A program made the translations under genes and the position numbers. DNA of 35,907 bases from Actinomycetota bacterium (GTDB lineage Bacteria > Actinomycetota > Acidimicrobiia > Acidimicrobiales > AC-14), in NCBI GenBank assembly GCA_040754375.1, contig JBFMCT010000034.1:1-35907 (forward strand), given 5' to 3'. The notes beneath the pieces are model-generated. The model was given only the letters and a program-made list of their open reading frames with translations. It was not told where the DNA came from and ran no database searches. Positions 1 to 7,695 of this stretch are shown piece after piece. Position 1 is the stretch's first letter. Each line of letters begins with the position of its first letter.

Positions 1-188
1 GCCCTCGGCCCCGGCCAACGCCCCACCGCCCTCCGGACCGCCCGCACCCGCCGGCCCCAACCCGGCCGGGCCCGCACCCCCGGCCGGCCCCGCACTTCCG
101 GCCGGGCCCGTACCCCCGGCCGCACCGGCCGGCCCCGCCTCGTCGTGCGAGCGGGACGGTCGGTGGCGACGGAGAGGCAAAGGGGGCC
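1..188. other. Low-complexity Pro/Ala/Gly-rich edge, coding uncertain
   Basis: This stretch is almost pure G/C with degenerate CCGGCC repeats. On the + strand one frame reads as a Pro-Ala-Gly-rich tail (PAGPAP-like) and stays open to a TGA near 291, inside the Rieske gene. On the - strand one frame reads as an Ala-Gly-Pro-rich sequence downstream of a possible TTG at 180, nine bases past the Rieske stop. Composition alone cannot decide between them, because any G/C-rich repeat looks open on both strands. It is probably the end of a low-complexity linker in a neighbouring protein. Confidence 0.4.
62..125. repeat. 18-bp tandem repeat, about 3.5 copies
   Basis: Units of 18 bases starting at 62, 80, 98 and 116 share the pattern CCGGCCGGVCCCGYAC with small changes at the end of each unit. 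The period is a multiple of three, so it would encode a six-residue Pro/Ala/Gly repeat on either strand. This fits a low-complexity protein linker. Confidence 0.6.
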
Positions 189-1043
189 TTACCGGTGGCG
201 CACGGCGACGCGGCCTTCGATCACCCTCACGTCGTAGCCGGGCTGGGGGCCGGTGGCCGGACCGTGCACGACGTGGCCGTCGTCGAGGCTGAACACACTC
301 CCGTGCCACGGGCAGGTCACGCAGCGGCCCTCGACCGTTCCCTCGTGCAAAGGGCCACCGGCGTGGCCGCACACGTCGGATACGGCGAAGACCTCGTTGC
401 CCAGCCGCACGATGAGAACGTCGTCGTCCCCCACCGAGGTGGCCACCGGGCGACCGTCCTCCAGGTCCGAGTAAGAGCCCACGTCGATCCAGCCGTCCTC
501 GTGGTGCTGGAAGGCATGGCGGTCGACGTTGACCCCCCGGCGCCACGCCAGGTGGCCGCCGACGTAGGCGCTGGCCGTGGCCACCGTGCCCCCGACCAAG
601 CCCAACACGACGCCCTTGGCGTGCTCCCCCCGGTGCCGGGCCCTCCACGAGAGGGCGTACAGGCCGACGGCCACGGTGTTGGTGACGGCGTGGACGAAGC
701 CCAGGCGACGGTCCTCGCCCAGGGTGTCGGACCAGTCAGAGAGGCCGGTGGCCGCCGTCGGGACCACGGCCAGGATGCCGGCGGCCACCAGGAACTGGGC
801 ACCCGGACGCCCCCGGCGACCCCCGAACAGGTCGAGCGCCATGGCGCTCGTCCAGCACCCGATGGGCAGGTCGGTGAGCAGCGGGTGGAGCGGGTGGCCC
901 AGCCAGGTGCCGCTCAAGGCGTCCTTGGCCGGTCCGTGGGGGACGGTGGAGGCGACCTTCTTGGCCAACGGCTTAGCCACGGTGTCGATCGCCACCGCGC
1001 CAGCCAGCTTCTCGATCAAGTCTTCGAGCGGTTGCGGTGCCAT
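189..1043 (-). CDS. DUF2231 membrane domain fused to Rieske [2Fe-2S] domain
   Basis: A 284-residue protein with two parts. Residues about 40-175 carry the GTWLGHPLHPLLTDLPIG motif and several hydrophobic helices of the DUF2231 membrane family. Residues about 185-284 form a Rieske domain with cluster ligands C225 and H227 (CGH) and C244 and H247 (CPWH). The Rieske half resembles bacterial ferredoxin-type Rieske proteins with a conserved tail ending in VRVIEGRVAV. It probably passes electrons at the membrane; the partner is unknown. The ATG at 1043 and the TAA at 189 are clear. The gene lies just downstream of the isomerase-like gene on the same strand (gap of 10 bases), so they may be co-transcribed. 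Domain calls are sure; the role is not. Confidence 0.9.
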   Translation of the reverse strand: MAPQPLEDLIEKLAGAVAIDTVAKPLAKKVASTVPHGPAKDALSGTWLGHPLHPLLTDLPIGCWTSAMALDLFGGRRGRPGAQFLVAAGILAVVPTAATGLSDWSDTLGEDRRLGFVHAVTNTVAVGLYALSWRARHRGEHAKGVVLGLVGGTVATASAYVGGHLAWRRGVNVDRHAFQHHEDGWIDVGSYSDLEDGRPVATSVGDDDVLIVRLGNEVFAVSDVCGHAGGPLHEGTVEGRCVTCPWHGSVFSLDDGHVVHGPATGPQPGYDVRVIEGRVAVRHR

Positions 1044-1053
1044 GACCCGCGGC

Positions 1054-1335
1054 CTACCCCGGGCTCAGGGGCAAAGACGACATATCCGCCAATGGCAAGA
1101 CCTGGAAGTGGGCGAAGTTGTAGACCGGCGACTTGGCCAGCAGCATCTCGAGCTCGTCGTTGGACTCGACGTTGTATATCCACGCCCCGCCGTGAGAACC
1201 GACGATGTGGTAGCGGCCGATCACCTTGCCCGACGCCTCCAGGGGCTTGGCGTAGTCGGGCATGGTCAGAACGGTCTTCATCATGTCGGCGCTGAGACGG
1301 GAGATCTCCATGCGCCAGATGACCAGGAACTTCAT
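1054..1335 (-). CDS. Muconolactone delta-isomerase-like small protein
   Basis: A 93-residue protein starting MKFLVIW and resembling the muconolactone isomerase / YCII-like ferredoxin-fold family: a short beta strand, then helices, then a glycine-rich stretch and a final strand (FAHFQVLPL). Members are small dimeric alpha-beta barrels; many in actinobacteria have no known substrate. I chose the ATG at 1335 over upstream starts in the same frame because a perfect AAGGAGG lies seven bases before it and the protein family begins there. No aromatic-degradation genes are nearby, so a catabolic isomerase role is not supported. Confidence 0.75.
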   Translation of the reverse strand: MKFLVIWRMEISRLSADMMKTVLTMPDYAKPLEASGKVIGRYHIVGSHGGAWIYNVESNDELEMLLAKSPVYNFAHFQVLPLADMSSLPLSPG

Positions 1336-1342
1336 CCGCCCA

Positions 1343-1349
1343 CCTCCTT
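1343..1349 (-). promoter_or_regulatory. Strong ribosome binding site for isomerase-like gene
   Basis: The - strand reads AAGGAGG, ending seven bases before the ATG at 1335. It is the best Shine-Dalgarno match seen in the window and fixes the start of this small gene. Confidence 0.85.
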
Positions 1350-1370
1350 GTGCAGGGTGTGAAGGCCCCC

Positions 1371-1376
1371 ACCATA
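1371..1376 (-). promoter_or_regulatory. Possible -10 box for isomerase-like gene
   Basis: The - strand reads TATGGT about 35 bases before the ATG at 1335, in the short divergent gap with the small + strand gene. No convincing -35 box accompanies it, so this is a weak call. Confidence 0.3.
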
Positions 1377-1389
1377 GGGCGGGGCAGGG

Positions 1390-1418
1390 TTCGCAGGCAC
1401 CGCCCCTGGGCATATACC
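1390..1418 (+). promoter_or_regulatory. Sigma-70 type promoter for small coiled gene
   Basis: A TTCGCA (1390-1395) and TATACC (1413-1418) are 17 bases apart and match the housekeeping -35/-10 pattern moderately. The ATG at 1424 follows the -10 box by only five bases, so the transcript would begin at or almost at the start codon (leaderless). Confidence 0.45.
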
Positions 1419-1423
1419 CGACC

Positions 1424-1654
1424 ATGACAGACCCGAGACTCGAGGACCACATGGTCGGCCTCGAGCTTCAGCTCGTCGAACTTGTCGAGAACAAGCGCCG
1501 GGCCGAGGTACAAGGCCGGACCGAAGACTCCCAGGCGATAGAACGCGAGATCGCCGCCATCCATCTCGAGCTGGCCGACGTCGCCGAGAGGATCAGCGGG
1601 GCCGACGAAGAAGAGGAGCCATCGGCTCGTCTCTCGGCTCCCCAGGCCGCCTGA
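1424..1654 (+). CDS. Small acidic coiled-coil hypothetical protein
   Basis: A 76-residue protein I do not recognise. Residues about 8-58 are a run of charged heptads (LELQLVELVENKRRAEVQG onward) predicted to be alpha-helical and possibly coiled coil; residues 58-66 are acidic (ADEEEE). There are no cysteines or membrane segments. The ATG at 1424 is preferred because it follows a good promoter at leaderless distance and the coiled region starts right after it. It ends 30 bases before the convergent DUF72 stop. Codon use fits the genome. Confidence 0.65.
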   Translation: MTDPRLEDHMVGLELQLVELVENKRRAEVQGRTEDSQAIEREIAAIHLELADVAERISGADEEEEPSARLSAPQAA

Positions 1655-1683
1655 GCTCCCGCGAGGGAAACCTCGAGAGCCGA

Positions 1684-2469
1684 TCAGCCGGCCCTCACCG
1701 AACCGGCGGTCGGCAGCCGGCCGACGTCGAGGCCCGCCCGCCGGGCCGCTCGCCCGAACATGGCCGCGTCTCGCGGGGCGCAGCCGTTGGTGTCGTTGTT
1801 GAAGTAGACGAACACGTCGTCCGCCGAGCCCCACCCCTCAGCCAGGCGTTCCACCCAGCTCGACAGCGCCCGGCGCCCGTAGCAGGGGGCGGGCGCCGCC
1901 CGGCCCTCGTGCATACGTAGATAACCCCAAGGGGCGGTACGCCACAACGGGGTGCGCCGGTGCGGGCTGTCGGCCAGGCACAAGGCCACTTCTCGCTCCT
2001 CCAGGAGCTCCTTCACCTCGTCGCAGAACCATGACTCGTGACGCAGTTCGACGGCCACCCGGACGGCCGCGGGGAACTCGTCCAGCGTGGCCGCCAACCG
2101 GCGGGGGTCGACCCGCAGGTTGGGGGGCAGTTGGATCAGCACCGGCCCGAGCTTGGGCCCCAGATGGCTGGCCCGGTCGAGAAGGCGGGAGACGGGCTCG
2201 GCCGGCTCGTCGAGGCGCTTGACATGGGTCAGGTACCTGCTGGCCTTGACGGCGATCACGAAGTCGGGGGGCGTCCGAGCGGCCCACGCCTCGAAGGTGG
2301 ACGCATCTGGCAGGCGGTAGAAGGCGTTGTTGACTTCGACGGTCGTGAACCGCTCGGCGTAGTAGCCGAGCCAACGCGGCTGAGCCAGACCCTCGGGGTA
2401 GAAGCGGCCGCGCCAGGAGGCGTACTGCCAACCCGACGTGCCGATGTGGACGGGGACGGGGACCCCCGG
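1684..2469 (-). CDS. DUF72 (YecE-like) protein lacking a standard start codon
   Basis: The reading frame encodes a full-length DUF72 TIM-barrel protein: the N-terminal signature HIGTSGWQYASWRGRFYP, VNNAFYRLP, AVKASRYLTH, then GPVLIQLPPNL, VAVELRHESW and VYFNNDTNG near the end. The family role is unclear. The frame is closed by a TGA at 2470-2472, and between that stop and the HIGTSGW motif there are only eight codons, none ATG, GTG or TTG. The first standard start in frame is a GTG at 2259, which would delete about 70 conserved residues. Upstream of the TGA the same frame continues as a Pro-rich leader (2470-2610). Either the TGA is a mutation or assembly error, or translation starts at a rare codon such as GTC. 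The interval given is the stop-to-stop conserved frame. Confidence 0.8.
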   Translation of the reverse strand, partial: PGVPVPVHIGTSGWQYASWRGRFYPEGLAQPRWLGYYAERFTTVEVNNAFYRLPDASTFEAWAARTPPDFVIAVKASRYLTHVKRLDEPAEPVSRLLDRASHLGPKLGPVLIQLPPNLRVDPRRLAATLDEFPAAVRVAVELRHESWFCDEVKELLEEREVALCLADSPHRRTPLWRTAPWGYLRMHEGRAAPAPCYGRRALSSWVERLAEGWGSADDVFVYFNNDTNGCAPRDAAMFGRAARRAGLDVGRLPTAGSVRAG

Positions 2470-2610
2470 TCAGACGGGTTGAGGGTCGGGGACGGGCGGG
2501 TCGGGCTGAGGCTCGGGGACCGGTGGGACGGGGATGGGACCGGGCCCGGGGTGGGGGGCCGGCGGGTCGACAGGCGGGAACGGCGGGGTCGGGGGCACGA
2601 CGTTCTTCAT
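2470..2610 (-). other. Pro-rich leader frame in phase with DUF72, closed by TGA
   Basis: An ATG at 2610 opens 46 codons rich in PxP pairs, ending PDPQPV-TGA. The next codons after the TGA, in the same frame, read PGVPVPV and then the DUF72 core. The proline pattern runs unbroken across the stop, which suggests leader and DUF72 were or are one protein. No clear Shine-Dalgarno sequence precedes the ATG. Low complexity means the leader could also be chance. Confidence 0.45.
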
Positions 2611-2680
2611 CCGGGCGCGCCTACCCCGGCGAGCCAGGGTCGAAACCGACGAAGCCGGGGTAGACGACCGCCGAACCGCC

Positions 2681-3784
2681 ATGACCTACCGCCTCCGCCG
2701 CAGCGACTGCAACTCCCCTGGCATCCGCCGGCGGCGGGCCGGGCGCGGCTTCACCTACGTGCGCCCCGACGGCCAGCGGGTCACCGATCCCGACCAGCTC
2801 GACCGCATCCGGGCACTGGTCATCCCGCCCGCGTGGACCGACGTGTGGGTGTGCCTCGACCCCCGCGGCCACATCCAGGCCACCGGCGTGGACGCCCGAG
2901 GCCGCCGGCAGTACCGCTACCACGACCTCTGGCGGGCCCACCGCGACCGGGAGAAGTTCGACCACATGCTCGACTTCGGACGGGCCATGCCCCAGGTCCG
3001 CCAGTGCGTGTGGGCCCACCTCGACCAGCCCGGCCTGGGCCGGGAGCGGGTCCTGGCGTGCGCCACCCGGTTGCTCGACCTCGGCTTCTTCCGCATAGGC
3101 ACCGAGGGCTACGCCGAGGAGAACCAGACGTACGGCCTGGCCACCATGCAGCGCCGGCACGTCACGATCGCGGGCGACCACGTGACGTTCGACTACGTGG
3201 CCAAGTCGGGCCAGCGCCGGGCCCACTCGGTGGTCGACCCCGCGGTCGTCGACGTACTGGCCGCCCTGAAGCGCCGCCGGAGCGGGCCCGACGACCTGCT
3301 GGTGTGGAAGGACGGCCGGCGTTGGGTCGACGTCCGATCGGCCGACATCAACGCCTACATCAAGGGCTGCGCGGGGCGCGAGTTCTCGGCCAAGGACTTC
3401 AGGACGTGGAACGCCACCGTCCTGGCCGCCGTGGCGCTGGCCGTCTCGGAGAACGCCGCGTCCGAGCACGGCCGCAAGCGGGCCGTGGCCCGGGCCATCT
3501 CCGAGGTGGCCCACTACCTGGGCAACACACCGGCCGTGTGCCGGTCGTCCTACGTGGACCCCCGGCTGATAGACCGCTTCCGCGAAGGCCGGACCATCCT
3601 CGGGGCGCTGGAGGCGGTCGCCTTCGACCTCGGGACCGCCCTCCCTCACGGGCGGACAGAACGGGCGGTCACGGGCCCGCCCTTCACCCCGGTGGGCTGG
3701 GGCCCGGTCGAGGAGGCGGTGCTCGACCTGCTCGACGAGGGCCCCGCGGGCCAGCCGGGCCAGGCGGGCCAGGCGGCCGCATGA
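2681..3784 (+). CDS. DNA topoisomerase IB
   Basis: A 367-residue type IB (eukaryote/poxvirus-like) topoisomerase, which relaxes supercoils by nicking one strand through a 3'-phosphotyrosine. The catalytic set is visible: R138 in FFRIGTEGYAEENQTYGL, K175 in VAKSGQ, R241 in AKDFRTWNAT, N282 (the histidine position of vaccinia, commonly Asn in bacteria) in LGNTPAV, and the nucleophile Y291 in SSYVDPR. The N-terminal domain (LVIPPAWTDVWVCLDPRGHIQATG) is typical. The ATG at 2681 matches the family start. The C-terminal 70 residues are less conserved, ending in a GQPGQAGQ tail. It is divergent from the DUF72 gene and followed after 34 bases by a methyltransferase. Confidence 0.95.
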   Translation: MTYRLRRSDCNSPGIRRRRAGRGFTYVRPDGQRVTDPDQLDRIRALVIPPAWTDVWVCLDPRGHIQATGVDARGRRQYRYHDLWRAHRDREKFDHMLDFGRAMPQVRQCVWAHLDQPGLGRERVLACATRLLDLGFFRIGTEGYAEENQTYGLATMQRRHVTIAGDHVTFDYVAKSGQRRAHSVVDPAVVDVLAALKRRRSGPDDLLVWKDGRRWVDVRSADINAYIKGCAGREFSAKDFRTWNATVLAAVALAVSENAASEHGRKRAVARAISEVAHYLGNTPAVCRSSYVDPRLIDRFREGRTILGALEAVAFDLGTALPHGRTERAVTGPPFTPVGWGPVEEAVLDLLDEGPAGQPGQAGQAAA

Positions 3785-3818
3785 ACCCGACAGAGCAGGC
3801 AGCCGGTGGACTAACAAG

Positions 3819-4673
3819 GTGGCTGTGACGAGCGGGTTCTCATCGCTGGCCCGGCCCGCCCGGCGGGTGGTCCGGACGGTGGTCGAACGGGGCGAGGTCA
3901 TCCTGCGCGGGCGCCATTCGCTCACCCCACCCCGCCACCTTGTGAAATACGTCGGAGGATCGTTCAAGGAGGTGGGCGAGAGCTTCCTCGGTTACCTCGT
4001 CGACCTGGCCGACCTCCGCCCCACGGCCTCGGTGCTCGACGTGGGCTGTGGCATCGGGCGCATGGCTGTGCCCCTCACTCGCTACCTCGGCACAAGTGGC
4101 AGCTACCAGGGGTTCGACATCGTCCCGGTGGGCGTCGAGTGGTGCCAGTCGCGGATCTCGCCCCGTTTCCCCAACTTCGAGTTCCGGTTGGCCGACATCT
4201 ACAACGACCGCTACAACCCGGGAGGCACCATCGCGGCCCGGGACTACGTGTTCGGGTACGAGACCGGGTCGTTCGACGTGGCCATTGCGACGTCGGTCTT
4301 CACCCACATGCTCCCCGACGACGTGGGCAACTACCTGCGGGAGACGGCGCGGGTCCTCAGACCCGGCGGGCGCTTCCTGGTCACCGCCTTCCTGATGAAC
4401 GACGAGGCCCGGGCCGCGCTGGCCGGCGGCGCCAGCGGCGACCTGACATTCCGGTTCGACCGAGGGGACCACCTGGTCGAGCGCGAAGAGGTCCCGTGTG
4501 CGGCCGTGGCCTACCCCGAAGACCGGTTCCGTGCCCTGCTGGCCAGCAACGGCCTCCGTGTCATCGAGCCCATCCGGTTCGGGTCCTGGTCAGGACGAGC
4601 CGACCACCTGAGCTACCAGGACGTCGTCATCGCCACACCCCTCGCGACTGACGGGCACCGGGCCCGGCAGTAG
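3819..4673 (+). CDS. Class I SAM-dependent methyltransferase
   Basis: A 284-residue Rossmann-fold methyltransferase. The SAM-binding motif I is VLDVGCGIGRMAVPL (about residues 71-85), the acidic end of strand 2 is GFDIVP, motif II/III are in FDVAIATSVFTHMLPDD and the post-motif is VLRPGGRFLVTAFLM. The substrate cannot be read from sequence. The N-terminal 60 residues are basic and may be an added helix. The start is uncertain: GTG at 3819 or GTG at 3825, both just after an AAGG. The stop codon TAG overlaps a likely promoter for the next gene. Confidence 0.85.
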   Translation: MAVTSGFSSLARPARRVVRTVVERGEVILRGRHSLTPPRHLVKYVGGSFKEVGESFLGYLVDLADLRPTASVLDVGCGIGRMAVPLTRYLGTSGSYQGFDIVPVGVEWCQSRISPRFPNFEFRLADIYNDRYNPGGTIAARDYVFGYETGSFDVAIATSVFTHMLPDDVGNYLRETARVLRPGGRFLVTAFLMNDEARAALAGGASGDLTFRFDRGDHLVEREEVPCAAVAYPEDRFRALLASNGLRVIEPIRFGSWSGRADHLSYQDVVIATPLATDGHRARQ

Positions 4674-4676
4674 CCT
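4648..4676 (+). promoter_or_regulatory. Sigma-70 type promoter before zinc-ribbon gene
   Basis: CTGACG (4648-4653) and TAGCCT (4671-4676) are separated by 17 bases and match the housekeeping consensus at four positions each. They lie at the 3' end of the methyltransferase gene. The transcript would have a leader of roughly 55 bases before the ATG at 4740. Confidence 0.4.
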
Positions 4677-4739
4677 GCTCCTTAGTGCGTCGAGGCCGCG
4701 GCGAAGGCGCCGGTGGCAGGAGCGGAGGTAAGCCAGAGG

Positions 4740-5063
4740 ATGGGTGACCCCGAGTCGGTGAACAGCCGGACGCTGGCCGAGCTGATGGCCGCCTTCGAGC
4801 TCGAGGGTTACCGCGGCCAGATGGCAGTGCGCCCTGCGGGGCACGTCGTATGCATGACCTGCCACCAAGAGAGCCCGGCGGCCGAGGTGCAGATCGACGC
4901 GCTGGAGCGGACGGAGGGCGCGTCCGATCCGGCCGACATGCTGGCTGTGGCCGCGCTGGTCTGCCCGCTGTGCTCGGCCCACGGGACGCTGGTGATGGCC
5001 TACGGCCCCGAGGCCGATGCCGACGACGCCGACGTGCTGGCCGCGCTCGGCGAGATCGACTGA
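4740..5063 (+). CDS. Hypothetical zinc-ribbon protein
   Basis: A 107-residue soluble protein with two CxxC pairs, C38/C41 (CMTC) and C75/C78 (CPLC), which should bind one zinc or another metal. Between them is an acidic helix-rich stretch and the C-terminus is acidic (EADADDADV). I do not recognise a named family. The ATG at 4740 is chosen over an upstream in-frame GTG at 4713 because a GGAGG lies 11 bases before it. The stop is 20 bases before the DUF983 start, so the two zinc-ribbon proteins are probably co-transcribed. Confidence 0.75.
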   Translation: MGDPESVNSRTLAELMAAFELEGYRGQMAVRPAGHVVCMTCHQESPAAEVQIDALERTEGASDPADMLAVAALVCPLCSAHGTLVMAYGPEADADDADVLAALGEID

Positions 5064-5083
5064 TCGCCGGCGCGGCGCGCCTG

Positions 5084-5479
5084 ATGCCCGAACCCGCTCC
5101 CGCCCGGATGCTGGCCCGAGGGCTCGTCAAGCGGTGCCCTCGATGCGGGGCCGGCCGGCTGTTCCGCAGCTGGTTCAGGATGAAGGACCACTGCCCGGGC
5201 TGTGGGTACCGCTTCGAGCGGGAAGAGGGGTTCTTCCTGGGGGCTTACGTCGTCAACTTGGTGGTGGCCGAGGCGCTCCTGGTGATCCTGTGCATCGCCC
5301 CCCTGATATGGCTCCTGGCCACCCGGCCCGATGCCAGCCTGTGGCCGGTGTTCACCGGCGGGGCGGTGGCCGCCGTGATCGCGCCCCTGGTCTTCTACCC
5401 GTTCTCGAAGACGATCTGGGTCGCCTTCGAGCTGATCCTGCGGCCCGCGGCGTCGTCCGAGCCCACGGACAACCGTTGA
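5084..5479 (+). CDS. DUF983 membrane protein with zinc ribbon
   Basis: A 131-residue protein matching DUF983. An N-terminal four-cysteine zinc ribbon (C18/C21 in CPRCGAGRLF and C37/C40 in CPGCG) is followed by FEREEGFFLGAY and two transmembrane helices (about residues 52-79 and 87-110). The function is unknown; the family is often found near respiratory or cytochrome oxidase genes in proteobacteria. The start could instead be the methionine eight codons later. It ends 16 bases from the convergent metallopeptidase-like gene. Confidence 0.85.
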   Translation: MPEPAPARMLARGLVKRCPRCGAGRLFRSWFRMKDHCPGCGYRFEREEGFFLGAYVVNLVVAEALLVILCIAPLIWLLATRPDASLWPVFTGGAVAAVIAPLVFYPFSKTIWVAFELILRPAASSEPTDNR

Positions 5480-5495
5480 GGTAACCGGTGTGGCA

Positions 5496-6833
5496 CTACG
5501 ACGGCGACAGGGCCCGCACGAGCAGGTCCCGGGTGGAGGCGTCCTGGGCAAGGACCAGCTCCACGTTGGGACCGGCCCGCACCACCCGGCCCGATCCCCG
5601 GGGACCGGTGAACCGGCCGTCGGCCGTCGGGCCCTGACCGCCCCCTGACCATTGCCGGGCCCAGCGGCCGAGGGCCTCGACCAGGCGGGCGGGGTCGGTG
5701 CCGGGGTCGGTGGCCCAGCGGTTGGCCAGCCCCAGCGAGTTGCCGCAGCGTACGACTGACAGGGCGTCGCCGTTCCACCCCTCTACGGCCCTGTCGGCAT
5801 CGGCCAGGGTCAGGTGGGTGTCGAGCACGGCCCGCATGTCGAACTGGCCGACCACGCCCGTGTAGACCTGGGCGCAGCCCGTGGCCGCCGCCAGGTCGGG
5901 CATCGGGGGCGGGGACGGCTGCTGGCCGGCCTGGTAGGTGGCGGGGCGCAGGATGTGCTCGGTGGAGGTGGGCGGGTTGGCATAGGCGGCGTCGACGGCC
6001 GCGAAGCCGCCGGCCCGGTGGAGGCCCCGCACGAACTCCAGACCCTCCCGGTAGGGGAAGAAGAGCGACTGGCGTACGTACTCGGGCGCCCGCAGGAACG
6101 TGCTGATGTCACCGCCTCCCCCCAACGCCGCTGACAGCCGCTCGGTGCTCGTGAGGTGGCGCTCGGCCCACAGTTCCGTGGTCAGTACGGCGTCGCCCTC
6201 CAGCAGCGAGCTGTAGGCCGTCAGCTCCTCGGTGCGGTCCTGCTCGTCGAGGGCGATGGTGGCCGGCCCGAAGTTGAACACCTGGTCGGTGAGGGCGTGG
6301 ACCATCTCGTGGACTATTACCAGCCGGGTGGCCACGTCGAACGCGCCGGTGTCCCCTCCCTCGCCCCCTACGAACAGCTCCCTGGTCTTGGGGTCGTAGT
6401 AGCCGAGCACCTGCTCGGCCAAGAGGTCCTCGATGAGCCGCCCGTAGTCGAGGTCGGCGGGCAGCAGGCCCAGCAACTTGAGCGTGGCCTCCACCGCCTC
6501 CACCTCGGCCTCGTCGGTGTCCTCGGTGAACGACTCCCGCACGAGCTCGACCAGTTCGTCCTTGGGGACGACCTTGAGGTCGAGCGGGCCGGTCCACTCC
6601 AGGCCCCGGACCTCGGCCACCTGGGCCATCAGTTCGTCGAACACGCCCTGCCGGGCGGGCGCGACCGTGGCCCCCGGGCCTACTCCCACGCCCCCGCCGC
6701 CGTCGCCACCATCGCGTAGGGCCAGGGCCAGCACGGCCCCGGCCAGCACGACCGCCAGCACGATGGCCAACGCCACCGGCCCCCGCCGGCTCGGAGCTGC
6801 GGGAGCGGGCGGGGGCGAGGTGGTGGGCAGCAT
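5496..6833 (-). CDS. Membrane-anchored HExxH putative zinc metallopeptidase
   Basis: A 445-residue protein with a short Pro-rich cytoplasmic head, one transmembrane helix (about residues 19-38), a glycine-rich linker and a large extracytoplasmic domain. The zinc motif is HEMVH (H175, E176, H179), and E212 in LLEGDA is a likely third ligand, giving a gluzincin-like set. GYYDPKTRELFV before the motif is a common surround in such proteins. The substrate is unknown. It starts two bases after the sdhD stop, so it belongs to the serS-sdhCD operon; the TTG six bases upstream is an alternative start. Protease activity is inferred from the motif only. Confidence 0.75.
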   Translation of the reverse strand: MLPTTSPPPAPAAPSRRGPVALAIVLAVVLAGAVLALALRDGGDGGGGVGVGPGATVAPARQGVFDELMAQVAEVRGLEWTGPLDLKVVPKDELVELVRESFTEDTDEAEVEAVEATLKLLGLLPADLDYGRLIEDLLAEQVLGYYDPKTRELFVGGEGGDTGAFDVATRLVIVHEMVHALTDQVFNFGPATIALDEQDRTEELTAYSSLLEGDAVLTTELWAERHLTSTERLSAALGGGGDISTFLRAPEYVRQSLFFPYREGLEFVRGLHRAGGFAAVDAAYANPPTSTEHILRPATYQAGQQPSPPPMPDLAAATGCAQVYTGVVGQFDMRAVLDTHLTLADADRAVEGWNGDALSVVRCGNSLGLANRWATDPGTDPARLVEALGRWARQWSGGGQGPTADGRFTGPRGSGRVVRAGPNVELVLAQDASTRDLLVRALSPS

Positions 6834-6835
6834 CG

Positions 6836-7231
6836 TCAAGCGGGGGAGAACGCCACGATGGTAAAGGTGCCGTACGCGAAAAGGACCGCGCTGGCCCCGT
6901 AGAGCAGGCCCTTGACGACCTTGCGGGCCCGGGGCCGGCGCACCGAGTCCTCGGCTACCCAGCGGGCCCCGTTGGCCCCGTGGAGCAGGGCCAGGGCCAG
7001 CAACAGCCAGTCGAACACCCGCCACAGGGGGTTCTCCCAGCGCTCGGCCACGAACCGGTAGTCGGTCTCGGCCACGTCGTTGATGATGTGGGTGATGGCG
7101 AAGTGGAGCAGGGCCAGGAACACCAGGACGAGCCCCGAGAGGCGCATGAACAGCCATGACCACGCCTCGAAGCCCCGCCGCTGGTGGCCGGGCCCGGGCC
7201 CCTGGCCCCGCCCCTCGACCTGGGTGGCCAT
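6836..7231 (-). CDS. sdhD: Succinate dehydrogenase membrane anchor subunit (SdhD)
   Basis: A 131-residue polytopic protein with three transmembrane helices. The first helix ends LLHFAITHIINDVAETDYRFV, typical of actinobacterial SdhD, and helix 2 is LLLALALLHGANGARWV. With SdhC it should anchor succinate dehydrogenase and bind quinone and possibly heme b. Its ATG overlaps the sdhC stop by one base (TGATG), so translation is coupled. The catalytic subunits sdhA and sdhB are not next to it in this window, which is unusual. Confidence 0.85.
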   Translation of the reverse strand: MATQVEGRGQGPGPGHQRRGFEAWSWLFMRLSGLVLVFLALLHFAITHIINDVAETDYRFVAERWENPLWRVFDWLLLALALLHGANGARWVAEDSVRRPRARKVVKGLLYGASAVLFAYGTFTIVAFSPA

Positions 7232-7695
7232 CAGAACCGGCCCTCCACGAACGGCCACATGATGACGACCGCCCCCGGCACGCCGGCCGCCACCGTCAGG
7301 ACCACGGCCGCGGTCAGGAGGTGGCGCTCGCGGGCGATGGCCCCCGGGAAGAAGTCGACGGCGATGATGCGCAGCCCGTTGAGGGCGTGGAACAGCAGGG
7401 CGAACAGCAGCCCGACCTCGAACAGTCGCAGGACCACGTTGCTGTAGAGACGGTGCACGTCGTCGTAGAGCGACGGCCAGCGCACGAGCGAGACGTCGAC
7501 GATGTGGAGGAGCAAGAAGGCGAACACCAGGAAGCCGGTGACCCGGTGGGCCAGGAAGGCCCACTGCCCGGGCGCCCCCTTGTAGGTCGTCTGCGCCCGC
7601 CGGCGGGGCCAGGACAGCACGAACCCGGCCACGACCATGACCCCGAGGGCCACGACGGCCAGGGCCACGGCGAAGGTCGCCTGGGCCCGGCTCAC
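7231..7695 (-). CDS. sdhC: Succinate dehydrogenase cytochrome b subunit (SdhC)
   Basis: A 154-residue membrane protein with about four hydrophobic helices. Family marks are HRVTGFLVFAFLLLHIVDV in the second helix and the conserved LLFHALNGLRII in the next, whose histidine is the usual heme b ligand region. It should pair with SdhD to form the membrane part of complex II. The GTG start at 7695 overlaps the serS stop (GTGA), so this gene is translationally coupled to a tRNA synthetase gene, an uncommon neighbour for sdhC. Confidence 0.88.
   Translation of the reverse strand: MSRAQATFAVALAVVALGVMVVAGFVLSWPRRRAQTTYKGAPGQWAFLAHRVTGFLVFAFLLLHIVDVSLVRWPSLYDDVHRLYSNVVLRLFEVGLLFALLFHALNGLRIIAVDFFPGAIARERHLLTAAVVLTVAAGVPGAVVIMWPFVEGRF

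Noticed and set aside
195-1295. Long + strand open frame opposite the Rieske gene
   Set aside because: Composition is Arg/Gly/Val/His shadow; the - strand encodes clear Rieske and isomerase-like motifs.
2470-2472. TGA before DUF72 as a selenocysteine codon
   Set aside because: It lies in a Pro-rich leader, not in a redox motif, and I see no selenocysteine insertion hairpin directly after it.
2621-3967. 448-codon open frame opposite topoisomerase IB
   Set aside because: Antisense shadow; the + strand has every catalytic residue of topoisomerase IB.
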